A DNA stretch of 64,000 nt from Sporobolomyces roseus (taxonomy: Eukaryota > Basidiomycota > Microbotryomycetes > Sporidiobolales > Sporidiobolaceae). The stretch lies in contig JADILM010000004.1 of assembly GCA_016617785.1 (NCBI GenBank), forward strand, positions 186,001 to 250,000, read 5' to 3'. The notes under the pieces were generated by a model, which had not been told where the DNA came from, ran no database searches, and saw only the letters and a list, made by a program, of their open reading frames with translations. Positions 22,592-33,977 of the stretch are shown here, piece after piece. The translations under genes were made by a program, and so were the position numbers. The stretch's first letter is position 1; the number at the start of each line of letters is the position of its first letter.

Positions 22592-23790
22592 CTATCGAAG
22601 GAAGAAGCACAAACTGATTTTGAAACGGCTAACAGGAAATGACTCAAGCGAGGAGCAATCCTCCATCTTTCGCTTCTCCCGAAGTCTCGATACCCCAAAT
22701 TGCAGCTTGTCTCCTACCAATTCGACGATGTTGAGCGAGACTGTGAGAGGTGAAGAGATTGAGGCGATTGAGGCGATCTCGCCTCCTCGTCCTCTCTTGA
22801 GGCACGCGAGGATCGGCACGATACTGTCGACGAAGCAAGAAGTACGAGAATGAGAATTCGAGTGTAGAAACTCGAAAGGAAAGTCATCGCGATGGCTTAC
22901 ATCGATTCCAAGTCTAGTAGGAAGGCGGGCAGGACCGAAAACTGCCCGTATCTCATTGCGCTCATTGAGTATCTGCAATATAGCGTGATGTAAGCTGTAA
23001 GTCTCGAGAGAAAGGTCAAAACTGAACCTCACGCTCGTATCCGTTTGCTGCGAGATTGTATCGATGAGGAACAAGAGCTTATCCCAATCGTTCTGATGAT
23101 TGAACCCGGACTCGAACATCGGCTTGACAGCCTTGATCCAAGCGTCGATTGCGGCGTATCTCACGAAATCAGTTCTACCTAGATATGGACGTTTGAGGTT
23201 GTTGAAGAAATCCTCGAGTACAGCCTGGCGACCTTTCAGCGGAGTCTGTGTCAGCAAGTTTTCAGCGTCAGCTCTCTAGAAATCGTCTTCAAGAGGAGGA
23301 CAACCGACTTTGAGCTTGGCTTTGATCGTCTTGATTCGGTACTGTTTCTTGAGTGGAGGGTTTGCGACAGACAGCAAGGGTTTCTCAAACTACAAAGATG
23401 TTGGTCAGAATAAGTCACGGACGCGGTATCAATCGTAGCTTACCAGAATACAACGTTCTCTTTCGTCAACTGCGATTTCACTTCATCCAAAACGGCTGAA
23501 ATCATCTGATAGTTCGGATCGTAGCTGTAGTTCCAGGTGGGATCGCTAGCAAACTCGAGGCCCCCTGCAAAACCTTTGCAACAATCCTCAAAGACGTGGA
23601 AATAGTATTTGCCGAATTCGAAGGAGCAGGCGATACCGTTCAGTGAGCCTCGAGTCTCCCTTTGACGCTTGTGGGTCTCCTCCTCTCGTTTTCTGATTCC
23701 CCTAGCGGCTGCCTGTTGATAATCCTTATTGCTGAGTTGAGCGAGTCTTTCGAATTCTTCCATTTCTTGCCATCGAGCTATGCCGGTCAT
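22592..23790 (-). CDS. Hypothetical protein, copy B of the unrecognised paralogous pair
   Basis: Paralog of the gene at 19721-20943. The first ATG on the open frame is at 23790 (MTGIARWQEMEEFERLAQLS); an upstream exon cannot be excluded. After a basic helix (GIRKREEETHKRQRETRG) come the same two blocks: WNYSYDPNYQMISAVLDEV, and AAIDAWIKAVKPMFESGFNH with DWDKLLFLIDTI. The C-terminal exon LPTRLGID then SCFVDSIVPILACLKRGRGG and LQFGVSRLREKRKMED aligns with LPTKLGL, RLLPIFVYPNRGEE and RQFEVSRLSEKLEMED of copy A. The two proteins are clearly homologous but strongly diverged, so the duplication is old. Function unknown; no catalytic motif visible. Confidence 0.6.
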
Positions 23791-24240
23791 CTGGTTGAAG
23801 TGGTAGGAGAGAAGATGGGAGAGAATCTGACTGAACTGTCGTCGGCTTGAGGGAACTTGGAGGGAACGCACGGCGAACGACAGCTTAATAATCCAAGAGT
23901 TCTATCGAAACACGAGGTTCGAAGTCTAAACCCGATCGGCGGGTTCGTCGGAGATTGTTCCTGTAGGGACAGGTAAGAGAGATCTGAATCGATGTTTATC
24001 TAGCCTGGTGAGTCGAGGGTGACACCGGTGAAGTGACGAAGCAAGCGGGAAGCTGAGTTCTTACTCTAGCGAACAGAATCGAGGGAGAGAGTCGATAGTT
24101 GGATGATGTGCAAGGGAGTCGATTGACAACGCCGAAGAGCTACAGTAGGATGCGAGATGCAAGGATGATGCGAGTATGCGAGGATGGAAAAGAATAGGGA
24201 GGCGGGTAAGGATGCTAGACTGAACTTTGGTGAATTTCTA
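23791..24240. other. Intergenic between unknown copy B and ARG2
   Basis: The 450 bases combine the promoter side of copy B with the 3' end of ARG2. An open frame continues upstream of the chosen copy B ATG to about 23871 without another ATG. Nothing else recognised. Confidence 0.35.
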
Positions 24241-26437
24241 CTACTTCCAGCAACTTTGAACGGGTGTGCTCGAGAGCTGTCAGTAACGATAGCGCTTAGA
24301 GCGAAGCGGAACATGAGAGCATACCTCGGAATCGCGCCTATAACTTTCGCCCATTCCTTCATCTTCTCCGGCGTAGCTATCGATTCCCTCCCTTCCTTCG
24401 CATTCCTAAACAGTTGAGCCGCCCTATCTTCCGCCTCACACCAGAACAATGCGAATCCAACGGGACTACCTTTCGGAGGAGGAATCTTGAAGAACCCATT
24501 CGATCGATCGAAATACCATTTGTTGACGGGATTGTTCGACCTCGACCTCCACACCAAATCTCGTGCGATACCTTGACCTCCTAATCCTCCTACGTTCGGG
24601 TTCAACGCGTCCAACAATCCTAATCCCCAAGATTCATCTCGTAAAGCTCCCCACAAGAAATCGACCGTTCCATCCCCTTGAAGTGAAGGTAAGACTGCAA
24701 ACTTGTCCAAGTAAGCGATAGGTTCTCCATTCGTCGTATCCCGTTCGTTTGTAACGATTGCGACAGCTTGATAATCTCCGGCGATGATACAGAAGTCGAG
24801 GTCTCGTCGAAGTCGATCGTAGAACGGTTGTCGATCTAGCGTTTTGCCGAAAGATTCCTCGAGAACGTGAGCGAGTTTGTCCTCGTCGAGCTCGTCCATC
24901 GATCGAACGACTCGAATCGGTAATCCTCGTCGAATGATCGTTGGTTGATGTCCAATGTTGCGTCGAGGAATGAGATCGTGGTGGAGTGAGGGAGAGTGAG
25001 CAGGTTTATTCGTGATGAGATTCGCGATGAGAGATCGAGGGGAACGATGGGAGACGAGGATGGCGGAAGCGGTCCGAGGGAGGTCGGCGAGACAATCTCG
25101 AACGAGGGCGAGATTCGAAAGTGCTGTCGGATGAGTTTCTTGCCAGACAAAGGTTTGATTGATGTAGTCGAATTCGGATTCGAGGTTGATTGACAAATGA
25201 GGATCTCCTTCTCGAGCGGGTGAAGGGATTCCTCCTTCTCGATTAATGATCATGAATCGAACTGGAGTGAGGTCTATGTCGTTCGCTAGTCGAGTATCGG
25301 CTTCGTATCGGAGTCCAGCTTGTCGTTCAGCATCGGCGAGACCATGGGAGATTGCACGGAGGGCGTCGTTGGCGGAAACGCAGATCGAGAAGCAGGATTG
25401 ATCGAGTGCCATCGGTGGAATGACTGGAATCTCCCCTCTCCTGACTGCGTTACGGATACCGGAGAGCGAGTCGACGAAGAGGTCGGTGTGAGTTGCGTCG
25501 TAAGGTTTCTCGCTGGTCGAGGCGATTGGAGTGAGGGTATCTTCGAAAGCGGCACCTTTGACGCACAGAACTCCTTCCAGTAGAGGTCGAGCTCGACCAC
25601 CTTTCGCTTCCAACATGTTACTGAACCTCAACGTCTCCGCCTTCATTCGTTCCCTCAACGCAACAACCTGCCGTCGTCGTTCATCTTCCGGAGTCGCTAC
25701 GATTCGATCCTCCTCCTCGTTCCACGCCTCGTTATCCAGCACGATGATCGATACGAGTCCTAGCTTCTTCAAGTAAACCATTCCCTCTGCTATTGACTCG
25801 AGTTGTCGGTCCGTGAAGGGTCCTTGAACTTTGACGAGAGCGGTATGTCGACTAGCGGGATGAGCGAGGAGTGCGTCGGCGAGTTCGTTGGTACTCTTCC
25901 TTTCTTCTGTAGGTGAAGGAGAGGTGGAAGCGGAAGCGAGAGAGGGTAATCCAGTGGGAAGAGTCGAAGAGAAAGCGGTTGTGGGAGTTTCTTGATCGTT
26001 CATTGGGAAAGCTGGTTTATCGGATTCTGAAGTAGGATCGAAGAGAGGGGGCTTTGGTCGACTCGGTTGAGCGGCAGGGTCAAAGTTCTTGAGGTAGAAT
26101 CGTGAATCTCGAGCAGAAGGTTGTGCTTCGAGAACAGAGAGGATAAAGTCCTGCAACAGACGCAAAATCAGCTCGGCTCAAGGTATATAGTCTACACGAT
26201 AGATTGATTGACGTACCCTCTGCTGTTCCATCTCTGCTTGTCGACTCTGTCCGCCTCTTCCCGAATAGCATCTCAAGTTCAACTTGATTCCGTAGCTTCT
26301 GTCAGCATCTCCGAGACAAGAGAGCGAGCATTGCTTAGACTTACGACATCATTGAAAACACTCTTACCCTTTCCGCTGACTGCAAAGGGATTGGAAGAGC
26401 CGGTTGATCTGAATGCTTCCCTCAAGAAGATAGCCAT
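24241..26437 (-). CDS. ARG2: Mitochondrial N-acetylglutamate synthase
   Basis: First step of arginine (ornithine) synthesis: acetyl-CoA plus glutamate. The ATG at 26437 gives MAIFLREAFRSTGSSNPFAV, then after an intron LNLRCYSGRGGQSRQ, a positively charged, acid-poor N-terminus that suits mitochondrial import. Next is DFILSVLEAQPSARDSRFYL. The amino-acid-kinase-like domain carries HTALVKVQGPFTDRQLESIA, GMVYLKKLGLVSIIVLDNEA and IPVIPPMALDQS. The vertebrate-like-NAGS/NAT domain carries YDRLRRDLDFCIIAGDYQAV, LDKFAVLPSLQGDGTVDFLW and the typical NPVNKWYFDRSNGFFKIP. The last exon encodes only the end ...IPSCWK. The middle of the protein is one very long exon of about 1.8 kb, unlike its neighbours. 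Confidence 0.92.
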
Positions 26438-27087
26438 TTCCTACTCCGATTCGACTCGAGGCGAACTAGCAACGGAGTGTGAGCTGCTGTATGATGAGTG
26501 GAGAGTGTGCTGAGATGTCGAGCGGAAGCGATCAAGCTAGTAGTGAAAAGTGGAAGTTTTGACTCAACCTAACAGCGAAATTCTCCCCGACTTCGCTTTC
26601 GACATTCGCTCATTCTGCTCGTACGATTTCTGTTCGCGATTCGAACAGCCTAAGATCGTCGACATCGAGATAGGCCTCTCGGCAGTATGGGCTATTTTTC
26701 GCTCAATTGAGAATTGAAAATTCGACTTTGCATAGTTGAAATTTCGCAAAAAGAGACTCGAAGCTCGGTCAACGCTAAGGATTATGTCCAATCAAGAGTG
26801 TTGCAAAGGGCACGGCGACGTAAGCAAGTAAGTAATAGAGAGAGTACGAAAGCTCTAGCGAAGGAACAGAACTAGGGAAAGTAAACGACGTAAAGAGTGA
26901 GAGACGAGTGTTGACAAAGGTTCGATAGGACAGTAGTATAGTAGTAGTAGGGGGATACAGAAGGATATGACAACACAGCACTGATATAGAGAGAGAATAG
27001 AGGGAGGGACAGGCGATACAAAAACCCGATTAAAGTAAAGAAAGAGAAGAGGAAATCCGATATCCAGTGTCTGTTAAAGCCTCAAAG
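26438..27087. other. Intergenic, ARG2 promoter side
   Basis: The 650 bases include the ARG2 leader, an A/T-rich stretch at 26690-26760 with a small palindrome-like gaattgaaaattc, and a gtagtagtagtag run near 26938-26950. The last probably lies in the 3' untranslated region of the next gene. No gene recognised. Confidence 0.4.
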
Positions 27088-28639
27088 CTATTCTTCGCAA
27101 TCCCTCCAACTATCGACCGTACTTGATGCTTCACTGAACACCATCGAGGGTTTCGCGTGGAGAGGGAGAGGAACGGGACCCGAATCGGTCAAAGTGAATC
27201 TCGTAACGCTTTTCGGAACGAAGAGTTGTACTCGAGTCGTATCCTCCTCTTCCTCCTCCTGATCTTCGTGACCATCTCGAGCGAGACTTTCGAGACTCGT
27301 CGAACTATCTTCACTGAGTCCTGGAGTGAGAGGTTCGCCGAGACTCGAACTGGACGAAGAGTGTTCAGAGATGGATTGGGCGTAGAGCTGAGCACGTGTA
27401 GGCGTAGTATTCGAGTCGAAAGAGAGATTGTGTGAAGGAGGAGAATCGGGTAGTGGACTGCCGTTCGTGGGAGTGATTTCGTGTTCGACGTCGACGGGAG
27501 GAGTGTCGAAATCAGAGAAGGAGTAGATGCTCGGAGTGATAGTTCCGTGAAGGGCTCGGTACTCTGCGACTATCAAGCTGGCGGGTGTGAGTTGGGGAGG
27601 AGTTCGAGGTCGAAGAGGAGGTCGAGGAGGGAAAGAGGAGAGAGTCGAAGCGTAAACGACGCGATCTGAGGTGACGGTGACGACTGGTGCAGGAACGACA
27701 TCGGCGTTTGACGAGTATTCTCTGAAAGCGAAAGCGTCGGGGTGTACTGCAGGACAAACTACGGGATTGGCACGAAATCTTGAAATTTGAGTCAAAGATT
27801 TGGACTCACCTCGTTCACGTCCGTCCCAGCAAACACCCAACGAGTTGCTATAGAAGTAACTGCCTCGATTTGACGACACTTCCGATTGATTCTCCTTAAC
27901 CGGGACTTCCGCTGGTACGATCAATTCCTCCATCTTCTCTTCTTGCCTCTCAATCACATTCGCCTTTGCTCCTTCACTCTTCGTCCTCCGCATAACCGAC
28001 ACCCTCAAACCTCTCTTCAGAGGTGCAGGTTTCGCTTGTGACATCTGAGCTGTTCCTTCTCCGCCATCACATCGCTTTTCCTCTTCCTTTCCATAACCCT
28101 CTTCTCGCTCTCCCTCTTCCTTCGCTATTGGCGCACCAACAGCCTTTACTCTATTTTCCTTGTCTGCTTCTGATGCTCTCCTAACCGGTACTTTCCCACC
28201 TTTACTAACTTTCCTCTTCAAATTTGCACCACTTTGCGAAATCCTCCTTGATAGTCGATTCAAGAACGTGACGGGTGAAGCAGGGGATGTCGAAGGAGGT
28301 AATACTCGTTTCTCTGGAGTTACTGAAGGTAGTGCGAAAGTTAAAGCTGATGGAAAGAGGCAATTGTTTTTCGAGTTTCACCCCCAAGTCAGCTCTCAGA
28401 TTCGCAGAGCCGGAAAGAGACTTTTGAGTTTCGCTCACATTGAGGATGTAAGGTAGGACTGGTAGAGAGTCGTAGAGTAGGTTTACGAGTTGTAGGAGTG
28501 AGCGTAGCGGACCGGTCAAGGATGACTCGAGCCGGAACGAGGTCAGCAGATCTCAAGTTGAGGGAAACAAACTGAGTCAACTTCGATCTCGAGTGGGCAG
28601 CCAAGTATGGTAGAGTACTCACTGTTGACTAGTCGCCAT
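27088..28639 (-). CDS. Hypothetical disordered Ser/Thr/Pro-rich protein
   Basis: No family recognised. The ATG at 28639 gives MATSQQ, which splices to SADLVPARVILDRSATLTPT and then to SLTFALPSVTPEKRVLPPST. A strongly basic stretch follows (NRLSRRISQSGANLKRKVSK and GKVPVRR), a candidate nuclear or membrane-contact patch. Next are a Lys/Glu-rich segment (EEGEREEGYGKEEEKR), a second basic block (KRGLRVSVMRRTKSEG) and the exon junction VSSNRGSYFYSNSLGVCWDG. The C-terminal half is Ser/Thr/Pro-rich with a repeat-like SSSSSS and ends AKPSMVFSEASSTVDSWRD. The many S/T-P sites and RRTKS-type basic sites suggest phosphorylation (inference). No membrane segment. Confidence 0.6.
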
Positions 28640-29231
28640 ATTGCACGTCCTCTACTGCCAGTGAACGCGGTCTCTTTAGGGCTTGGGAAAGAGAAGCGCG
28701 TCCGTCTGTCCGCTTTCGAGTGTTTCTATTGATCGTACAGAAGTGCTGGAATTGAGAGGGTCGCTAGGTGATTCGTAGAGGTTGTCCACGTCGCTTTGTA
28801 ATACTGTCGAAGTGAAAGGAGTGATGGGAAAAAGTTTGAAGGGTGTCCGTCTACTCTCAGATCTCATGCGAAATAAGATCCAGACCCAAAGTAGGCATTA
28901 CTAAAACAACACGCTAAAACTTGGTTCAATTTCAATGTGATTACGATTCCAATTGGCTGTGAGCGCGCTCGTTCGTCGTTTCCTTCGCAACGCCTCTCTT
29001 CGTTCGACGCCAGTCTCTATTCGAACTTACTCTCGACGGTAAGAAGAGAAAGGGATCGACAGAGATTCAGGAACAGCAGATGGAAATGAAAAGCGTGGAC
29101 GAAAACCTTCGCATCTGATTAATCACGAAAAAGCTTTCCCTCTCTCGAGCGATGAACCTTTGTGTAGTCGTACAGATACCTATAGTCCATTCCAAAGCAA
29201 TCCTCAATCAAGGAACAATACCCAATAATCT
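28640..29231. other. Intergenic between the disordered protein and the double-HAD gene
   Basis: Contains one 63-codon minus-strand ATG frame (28676-28867, MRSESRRTPFKLFPITPF) that might be a leader exon or a chance frame. Otherwise only promoter and 3' end sequence; no repeat. Confidence 0.35.
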
Positions 29232-32200
29232 TCAACGCCTCGAAGAAGAACTGGTCAGTTCGTTACTTCTCATCTCAGCATCTTCCGCATCTCCATCGAC
29301 TGATTCGCTCGTATCAGATCCACTCGTGTCGGAATGATAAGGATTCTGATTGTTTGGGACTTTCGAAAGTGCGTCGGAAGTAAGTCTCGAAGTGGAAGAG
29401 GTCGTGATTCCGGGAAGATGACCTGCGGCAGCTGAATGATCCTTCGAGGTCAGCGAGAGACACACTGAAGAGTCATACAGAGAGAGACGAAGTACCAGTA
29501 GCGTATTGTCTCGTGGTGCGATAACCTGGTTCATTCCTACTAGGTCTCGTGCCCTCAATCAATCCTCTCCCTTCCGCCGCAAGTGCAATCCCTGCTTTCC
29601 TCAACAAAGCGACACCCTTCCCTTCGTAGTCCTTCTCTTTCTTCTCATCAATCACCATGAACCATCCTTGACTCTCGATGTAATTGGCGAAATTGGTCTC
29701 GGGTGCGAGTTCGTCAAGCATCGCGACGAGAGCGAGGAGGAATGTATCGAGTTGATAGCGAGATGTTTCGGGAGAGGGAGCTTGAGGGTAGTCAAAAGTG
29801 GGAGCGGCAATGAGACTGTCGGGTTGAGTTCGAAGTTTAGAGGGAGTGTCGTCGATCATGACTGTGTTGAAAGAATCGAAATCTCCATCTCCTTCTTGAT
29901 GCTACTCTCACCCTCGACGAGTCAACATCTCATCGGATACAGTGAGGTGAGGGTACGCACGAGATGATCTGTCATTTTGTTTAGATCCTTGACTACGGCG
30001 ACATAAGAACGATAATCTTCCGGAGTCAAACCGAAATCTTCTCGAGCCCAAATTGCTTTGATTTTGGGGTGGAGGATCTCTGCTTCGTTGTCGATGAGCT
30101 CGGGACCGACGATACCGAGATCGAGCTCGTAGAGACATCGAATGGCGGTCTTCTTCTGAGATCCGGTCCAGATAGCGACGGCTGTGAAGCATTACTGTCA
30201 GTCTTGATTCAAGTGAAGAGTTACGAGAGAGGGGAGAACTTACTCCAGGGAGAGTCAGGACGAAGGATCCATTGAAGGAAAGAACGAAGATAGGGTCGAG
30301 AAGTAGGCAGACCAGAAGGATCATGCTCGAGGTTTTGAGGAGGTCGATGATAGAGCTGTATGGTCAAGACCTTCGTTCAGCTCAGCGACATCGGTCGAGA
30401 GAGCTGGATCGGAATTGAGACCTACAGTGCCATCAAGGTCGAAAACAACGAGAGGTTTCTTGACTTTTCCAATTTTCGAAGGAATCGAAACTTGCTTCAA
30501 GTAGTCAGCCTGCACGGAGACACCCTCAGCTTCATCAGCTCAACGTGTCGGATGTAAGCGAGAGTGACGCGTACCGAAGGAGATAGAGGCATTCCTTTCG
30601 CAACTCGTTTGGGAACGGGTCGACCATACTCGAAAGATCCGGGATGAGGTTCTGTGCTTCCCAGCTCTACCTACAGCGATACTTTACGGTAGGCTGATTG
30701 AGAAGTAGACGCACCAGTAGGTTCTTCAGCAGCGTCATGGTATGGATTCGTCGAACTTGTCGACTCGGATGATTTGACCGTCTCGATGAAAGCTGCACAC
30801 TACTCGTCAAGACTAACTCATTCTGCCGAGTTAGCAGTGGAAGAAGCGTACCCGGATCATGATAAGGAGTACCTCTCGAAACCTTGATATCGAGATTCCT
30901 ACAAACCTCGAGTCCTCGCTCCCGGTAATGATCGAGATCCGCAAGGGCAATACCTTCTCGGAAGTTGCGTCGTCTGATCACTGCTGAGAAGTTACTCTCT
31001 GGTGCGCTGTGAGGCGATGGAGACGTCTAACCGAGTCAGCGAGGAAGCTTGATCGGGATCAACTGAACCGATCGCTCACAGTTCGTCGAGTACTCCGATG
31101 AAAGCGAGTAGGAAATCATCACCGGGTGACTTGTCGGTGAAGAGTGAGCAAACCATGATTGAATCGGGTTGAGCTCGCTGTACGCACGAATTCCATCGGT
31201 TCTCGGTCTTGCGAATTCGAGAAAGAGAGAAAAGAACGTACTCCATTCGAGATCTGATCATCCACGATGAGGGAGTTGAGCGAATTCCAATCAGAATGAC
31301 CTTGTATATTGAGGAGTTGCCACATCTGCTCGTCGAAAGAGAAAGTCAGTTATCTCTTTCGGTAAGAGAAAAAAAAAAAAAGAGACAAAAAGGCTTACAA
31401 GCTCCAAATCTTTACAAGCAGGACCACTCGCCATTCTCCCATAAGTATGAGGAGGACTCGGTAAGAACCCACTATCCTCATAACCCCACATGGCCAAAAC
31501 CCCTTCCCTCAATTTCGGATTCTCAACGACCCTGTCTTCCCCCTCGAACAATAATTCCCCTACACCAGCCTGCCTCAAATGAGCTTGACCCCATAACCTA
31601 CCCGAGAAGGTCCAGATCGCGAGTGCGAACGGTGTTGAGGGATGCGTGAGGTATCGAATGAATGTTTTGAGGTAAGGGCGTGCAACGATTCCATCTCCGG
31701 AGGGACCGAATAACGTGTTGTCGAGATCGGAGATGAGGAGACGAGATTTCGGGGGGACTGGAGAGCGCGAGGAAGAGGAGGGAAGAGCGAGAGAGTCGAA
31801 GTAGGAGGGACGAGGGAGTGAAGGTTGGTAAGAAACTGGTTCGAGAGGGGTGCCGTAAAGAGGAGACTGGGAGCGTCGGACGTGTTGTCGATGAGATTTC
31901 ATGTACCCGTTGGTGTTTGCGAATTGCTTGGTACGAGTGGGTCCTCCTCCATAGAGTGCAGTCGAAAGGGTTTCGCCGGAAAACATCCCTCTGTGAGGAT
32001 GGACTAAGCTGTTGGAAGTCCTGACTTGTTCCTTCCCGTCCTTGTCGTCGTCGTCGTCGCTGTCGGTTTGGTGGTCGTCAAGCGAATCCGTGCGGAGAGA
32101 TTCGGTTTGAGGTGAGGAGACAGGGTCGTCAAGAGGAGCAGGCGGATGCTGGTGGTGCAGACGATGGGACTTCATGAAACCATTGGTATTTGCTGTCCGC

Positions 32201-32337
32201 TTCTGTTGTGGCGGTCCGTATAGAGAGGCCTCGAGCCTTTCAGCAGAATAGATCCCGTCGTGATGCTTGCGATGAAGCAGACTGTTGTCAGTCGTGACTT
32301 GGCCGTCGGAGTCGCTATCGCTCTGGACGTCACGCAT
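29232..32337 (-). CDS. Protein with two tandem FCP1/NIF-type HAD phosphatase domains and duplicated N-terminal motif
   Basis: Start used: ATG at 32337 (MRDVQSDSDSDGQVTTDNS); upstream exons are possible. The N-terminal 150 residues contain a two-fold repeat: GIYSAERLEASLYG with ANTNGFMKSHR, and GMFSGETLSTALYG with ANTNGYMKSHR. HAD domain 1 has LLISDLDNTLFG (nucleophile motif DxDxT), RPYLKTFIRYL, AIWTFSGR, SLIVDDQIS and LDELAPESNF. A Ser/Thr-rich linker with ELGSTEPHPGSFEYGRPVPK leads to domain 2: VVFDLDGTLYHRP, RPYLRSFLQWIL, AIWTGSQKKT, VMIDDTPSKLRTQPDS and LDELAPETNF. The exon phases across the linker all agree with no stop, so I read one protein. Domain 2 keeps the canonical DDTPSK; domain 1 has DDQISN and may be weak or inactive. 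It probably dephosphorylates Ser/Thr of a protein; the target is unknown. Confidence 0.75.
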
Positions 32338-32793
32338 CGTCGAACTCGGGTTGAACGAAAGGATAGGAAAGAGAGAGAGAAAGAGGAAACGGGTTTTGGG
32401 AAGAGGATCTTGAGACCGCGGATCCAGTCGGAAACTCCGGAGAGATAGGGGGTATACCTCTTCCGCTCCATCTCATTGAGCCACTGTTTGTACCCTGGTA
32501 GCGTAGGATTGCGCGATTGGTGGAGAGATCGAGATTAAGAGAGCGAAAAGAAGAACCGAAGCGAAATGAGCGAGAGAAGAGTGGGCGACTTTGAGAAGCA
32601 TTCCTTTGAATCACCAGAGCTCTTGCAGGTAGTCTAGAGGTACTTTTGAGCAGTTAGCGAGTTTGAGCGATTGTGGTAGAAGATCAAAAGAGATTCCAAC
32701 AAAAGTTCCTCACGTCATTTCGTTTCGCTCTCCCTTTTCCCTCCCTTCACTCCAACCAGATCTCACCACACAGTCCGACACCGACTTGAAGCG
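32338..32793. promoter_or_regulatory. Divergent region between the double-HAD gene and the Mpv17-type gene
   Basis: About 456 bases between divergent starts. On the minus strand two open stretches look partly protein-like. One is an ATG at 32601 followed by a hydrophobic, signal-like segment (FASVLLFALLISISPPIAQS). The other is a frame with YKQWLNEMERKRYTPYLSG near 32440-32500. Either could be a first exon of the double-HAD gene; neither joins unambiguously. Confidence 0.4.
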
Positions 32794-33977
32794 ATGTCCA
32801 AACTCCTAAGAGTGTACACTCGATCTTTCGAACGCAACCCTTCTTTGACTTTATTAGTAGCGAATGGAACTCTCATGTCCTTAGGAGATCTAGGTGCTCA
32901 AGCTCTAGCAATGTCTGTAGGTCCCTCTCTATTGCCCATCTTGCTGCATAGAGAGTGAGAGCTGATCGTGAGGAGATGGAAAATAGAGCGGAGTTCCTTT
33001 CGCTTATGATGCGAGCCGTACTCTGAGATTCGCAGTGTTTGGTGCTTCGTAAGCTTCTCTTCTAGTCCGTACCGCTCTCGATCGAGCTGGAGGGAAAGAG
33101 GTTATTTCGCAATAAATTTCAACTTTTTCGCTAATCCTCGTCTTGTTTCCTCTCTGAATAGAATGGGACCCCTCGCCGGCGCATGGAACAGTACGTCTCT
33201 CTCTCTCATCCTTCCATACTCTCGCTGACCCGTTTGTTTCTGAGAGTGATGCAGAATTCCTCGAAGTGAATTTCCCTCTCCGAACCGTCGCCCCTGCCTC
33301 TCCCAATGCTCCGTTCGATGAGAAACTCGACAAATTCCCGATCCCCGAATTGGAGAAAGAGTTACCGAAAGGAGCCAGATTCGAGCGAGGAGGACCGAAG
33401 GGAACGGGAGCGGGAGCGGGAGTTGAGGCGGTCAAGACTGAGTCGGCGGTTAGTTTGAAAGCGCTGTTGAAGAGGGTAGCGGCGGATCAAGTCGGAATGT
33501 ACGTTCACTCACTCTCGATCTCATTCTCCTTGTAGAATACTCGGAGCTTATGCGAAAGAATTGACCGTCCAGGGCCCCGATTTCGTTATTCATTTTCTTA
33601 TTCTCCATGTCCCTATTGGAAGGATTGAATGGGGATGAAACAAGAGAGAAGATCCGTAACAACTATTGGCCAATCTTGTTCGTCAACTGGCAGGTACGTT
33701 CAACTCTCCCGCTTATTCATCTCCTCTATCGAGCTGATGTAGCGGTTCGGGAGAAATGTAGGTGTGGCCCTTACTTCAATTGATCAACTTCAGATACGTA
33801 CCCTTGAAGTACCGTGTGCCATTCGGATCGAGTGAGTCGAATCTCAGACCTCAATCCGCTATAGACTTGAGCTGATCGGGATTGCGATTCGTCTCAGTTC
33901 TCGGAATCCTTTGGACTGGTTTCCTTTCGTTCAGAACAGCTCCTCCTGCTGGTCAAGACGTTTCGATCTCTGCCTAA
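32794..33977 (+). CDS. Mpv17/PMP22/Sym1 family membrane protein
   Basis: Small integral membrane protein of the mitochondrial inner or peroxisomal membrane. The start is MSKLLRVYTRSFERNPSLTL, then LVANGTLMSLGDLGAQAL, the usual first helix of the family. Later exons give YDASRTLRFAVFGA, MGPLAGAW and LLKRVAADQVGMAPISLF. The family signature follows: [31 protein letters not shown]. It ends GILWTGFLSFRTAPPAGQ. An insert of about 65 residues between helices 2 and 3 (rich in Pro, Lys and GAGAGAG) makes it longer than the roughly 180-residue norm. At least six introns. Role in the family: membrane channel or stress-related metabolite balance; the exact job is unclear. Confidence 0.87.

Noticed and set aside
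28676..28867. 63-codon ATG frame on the minus strand
   Set aside because: Short, no similarity, lies in a probable promoter region; kept only as a note in the intergenic entry.
29232..32337. Splitting the double-HAD protein into two adjacent genes
   Set aside because: Linker exons join in phase with no stop and no promoter-sized gap, so one gene is the simpler reading; a second start at MPLSPS cannot be fully excluded.
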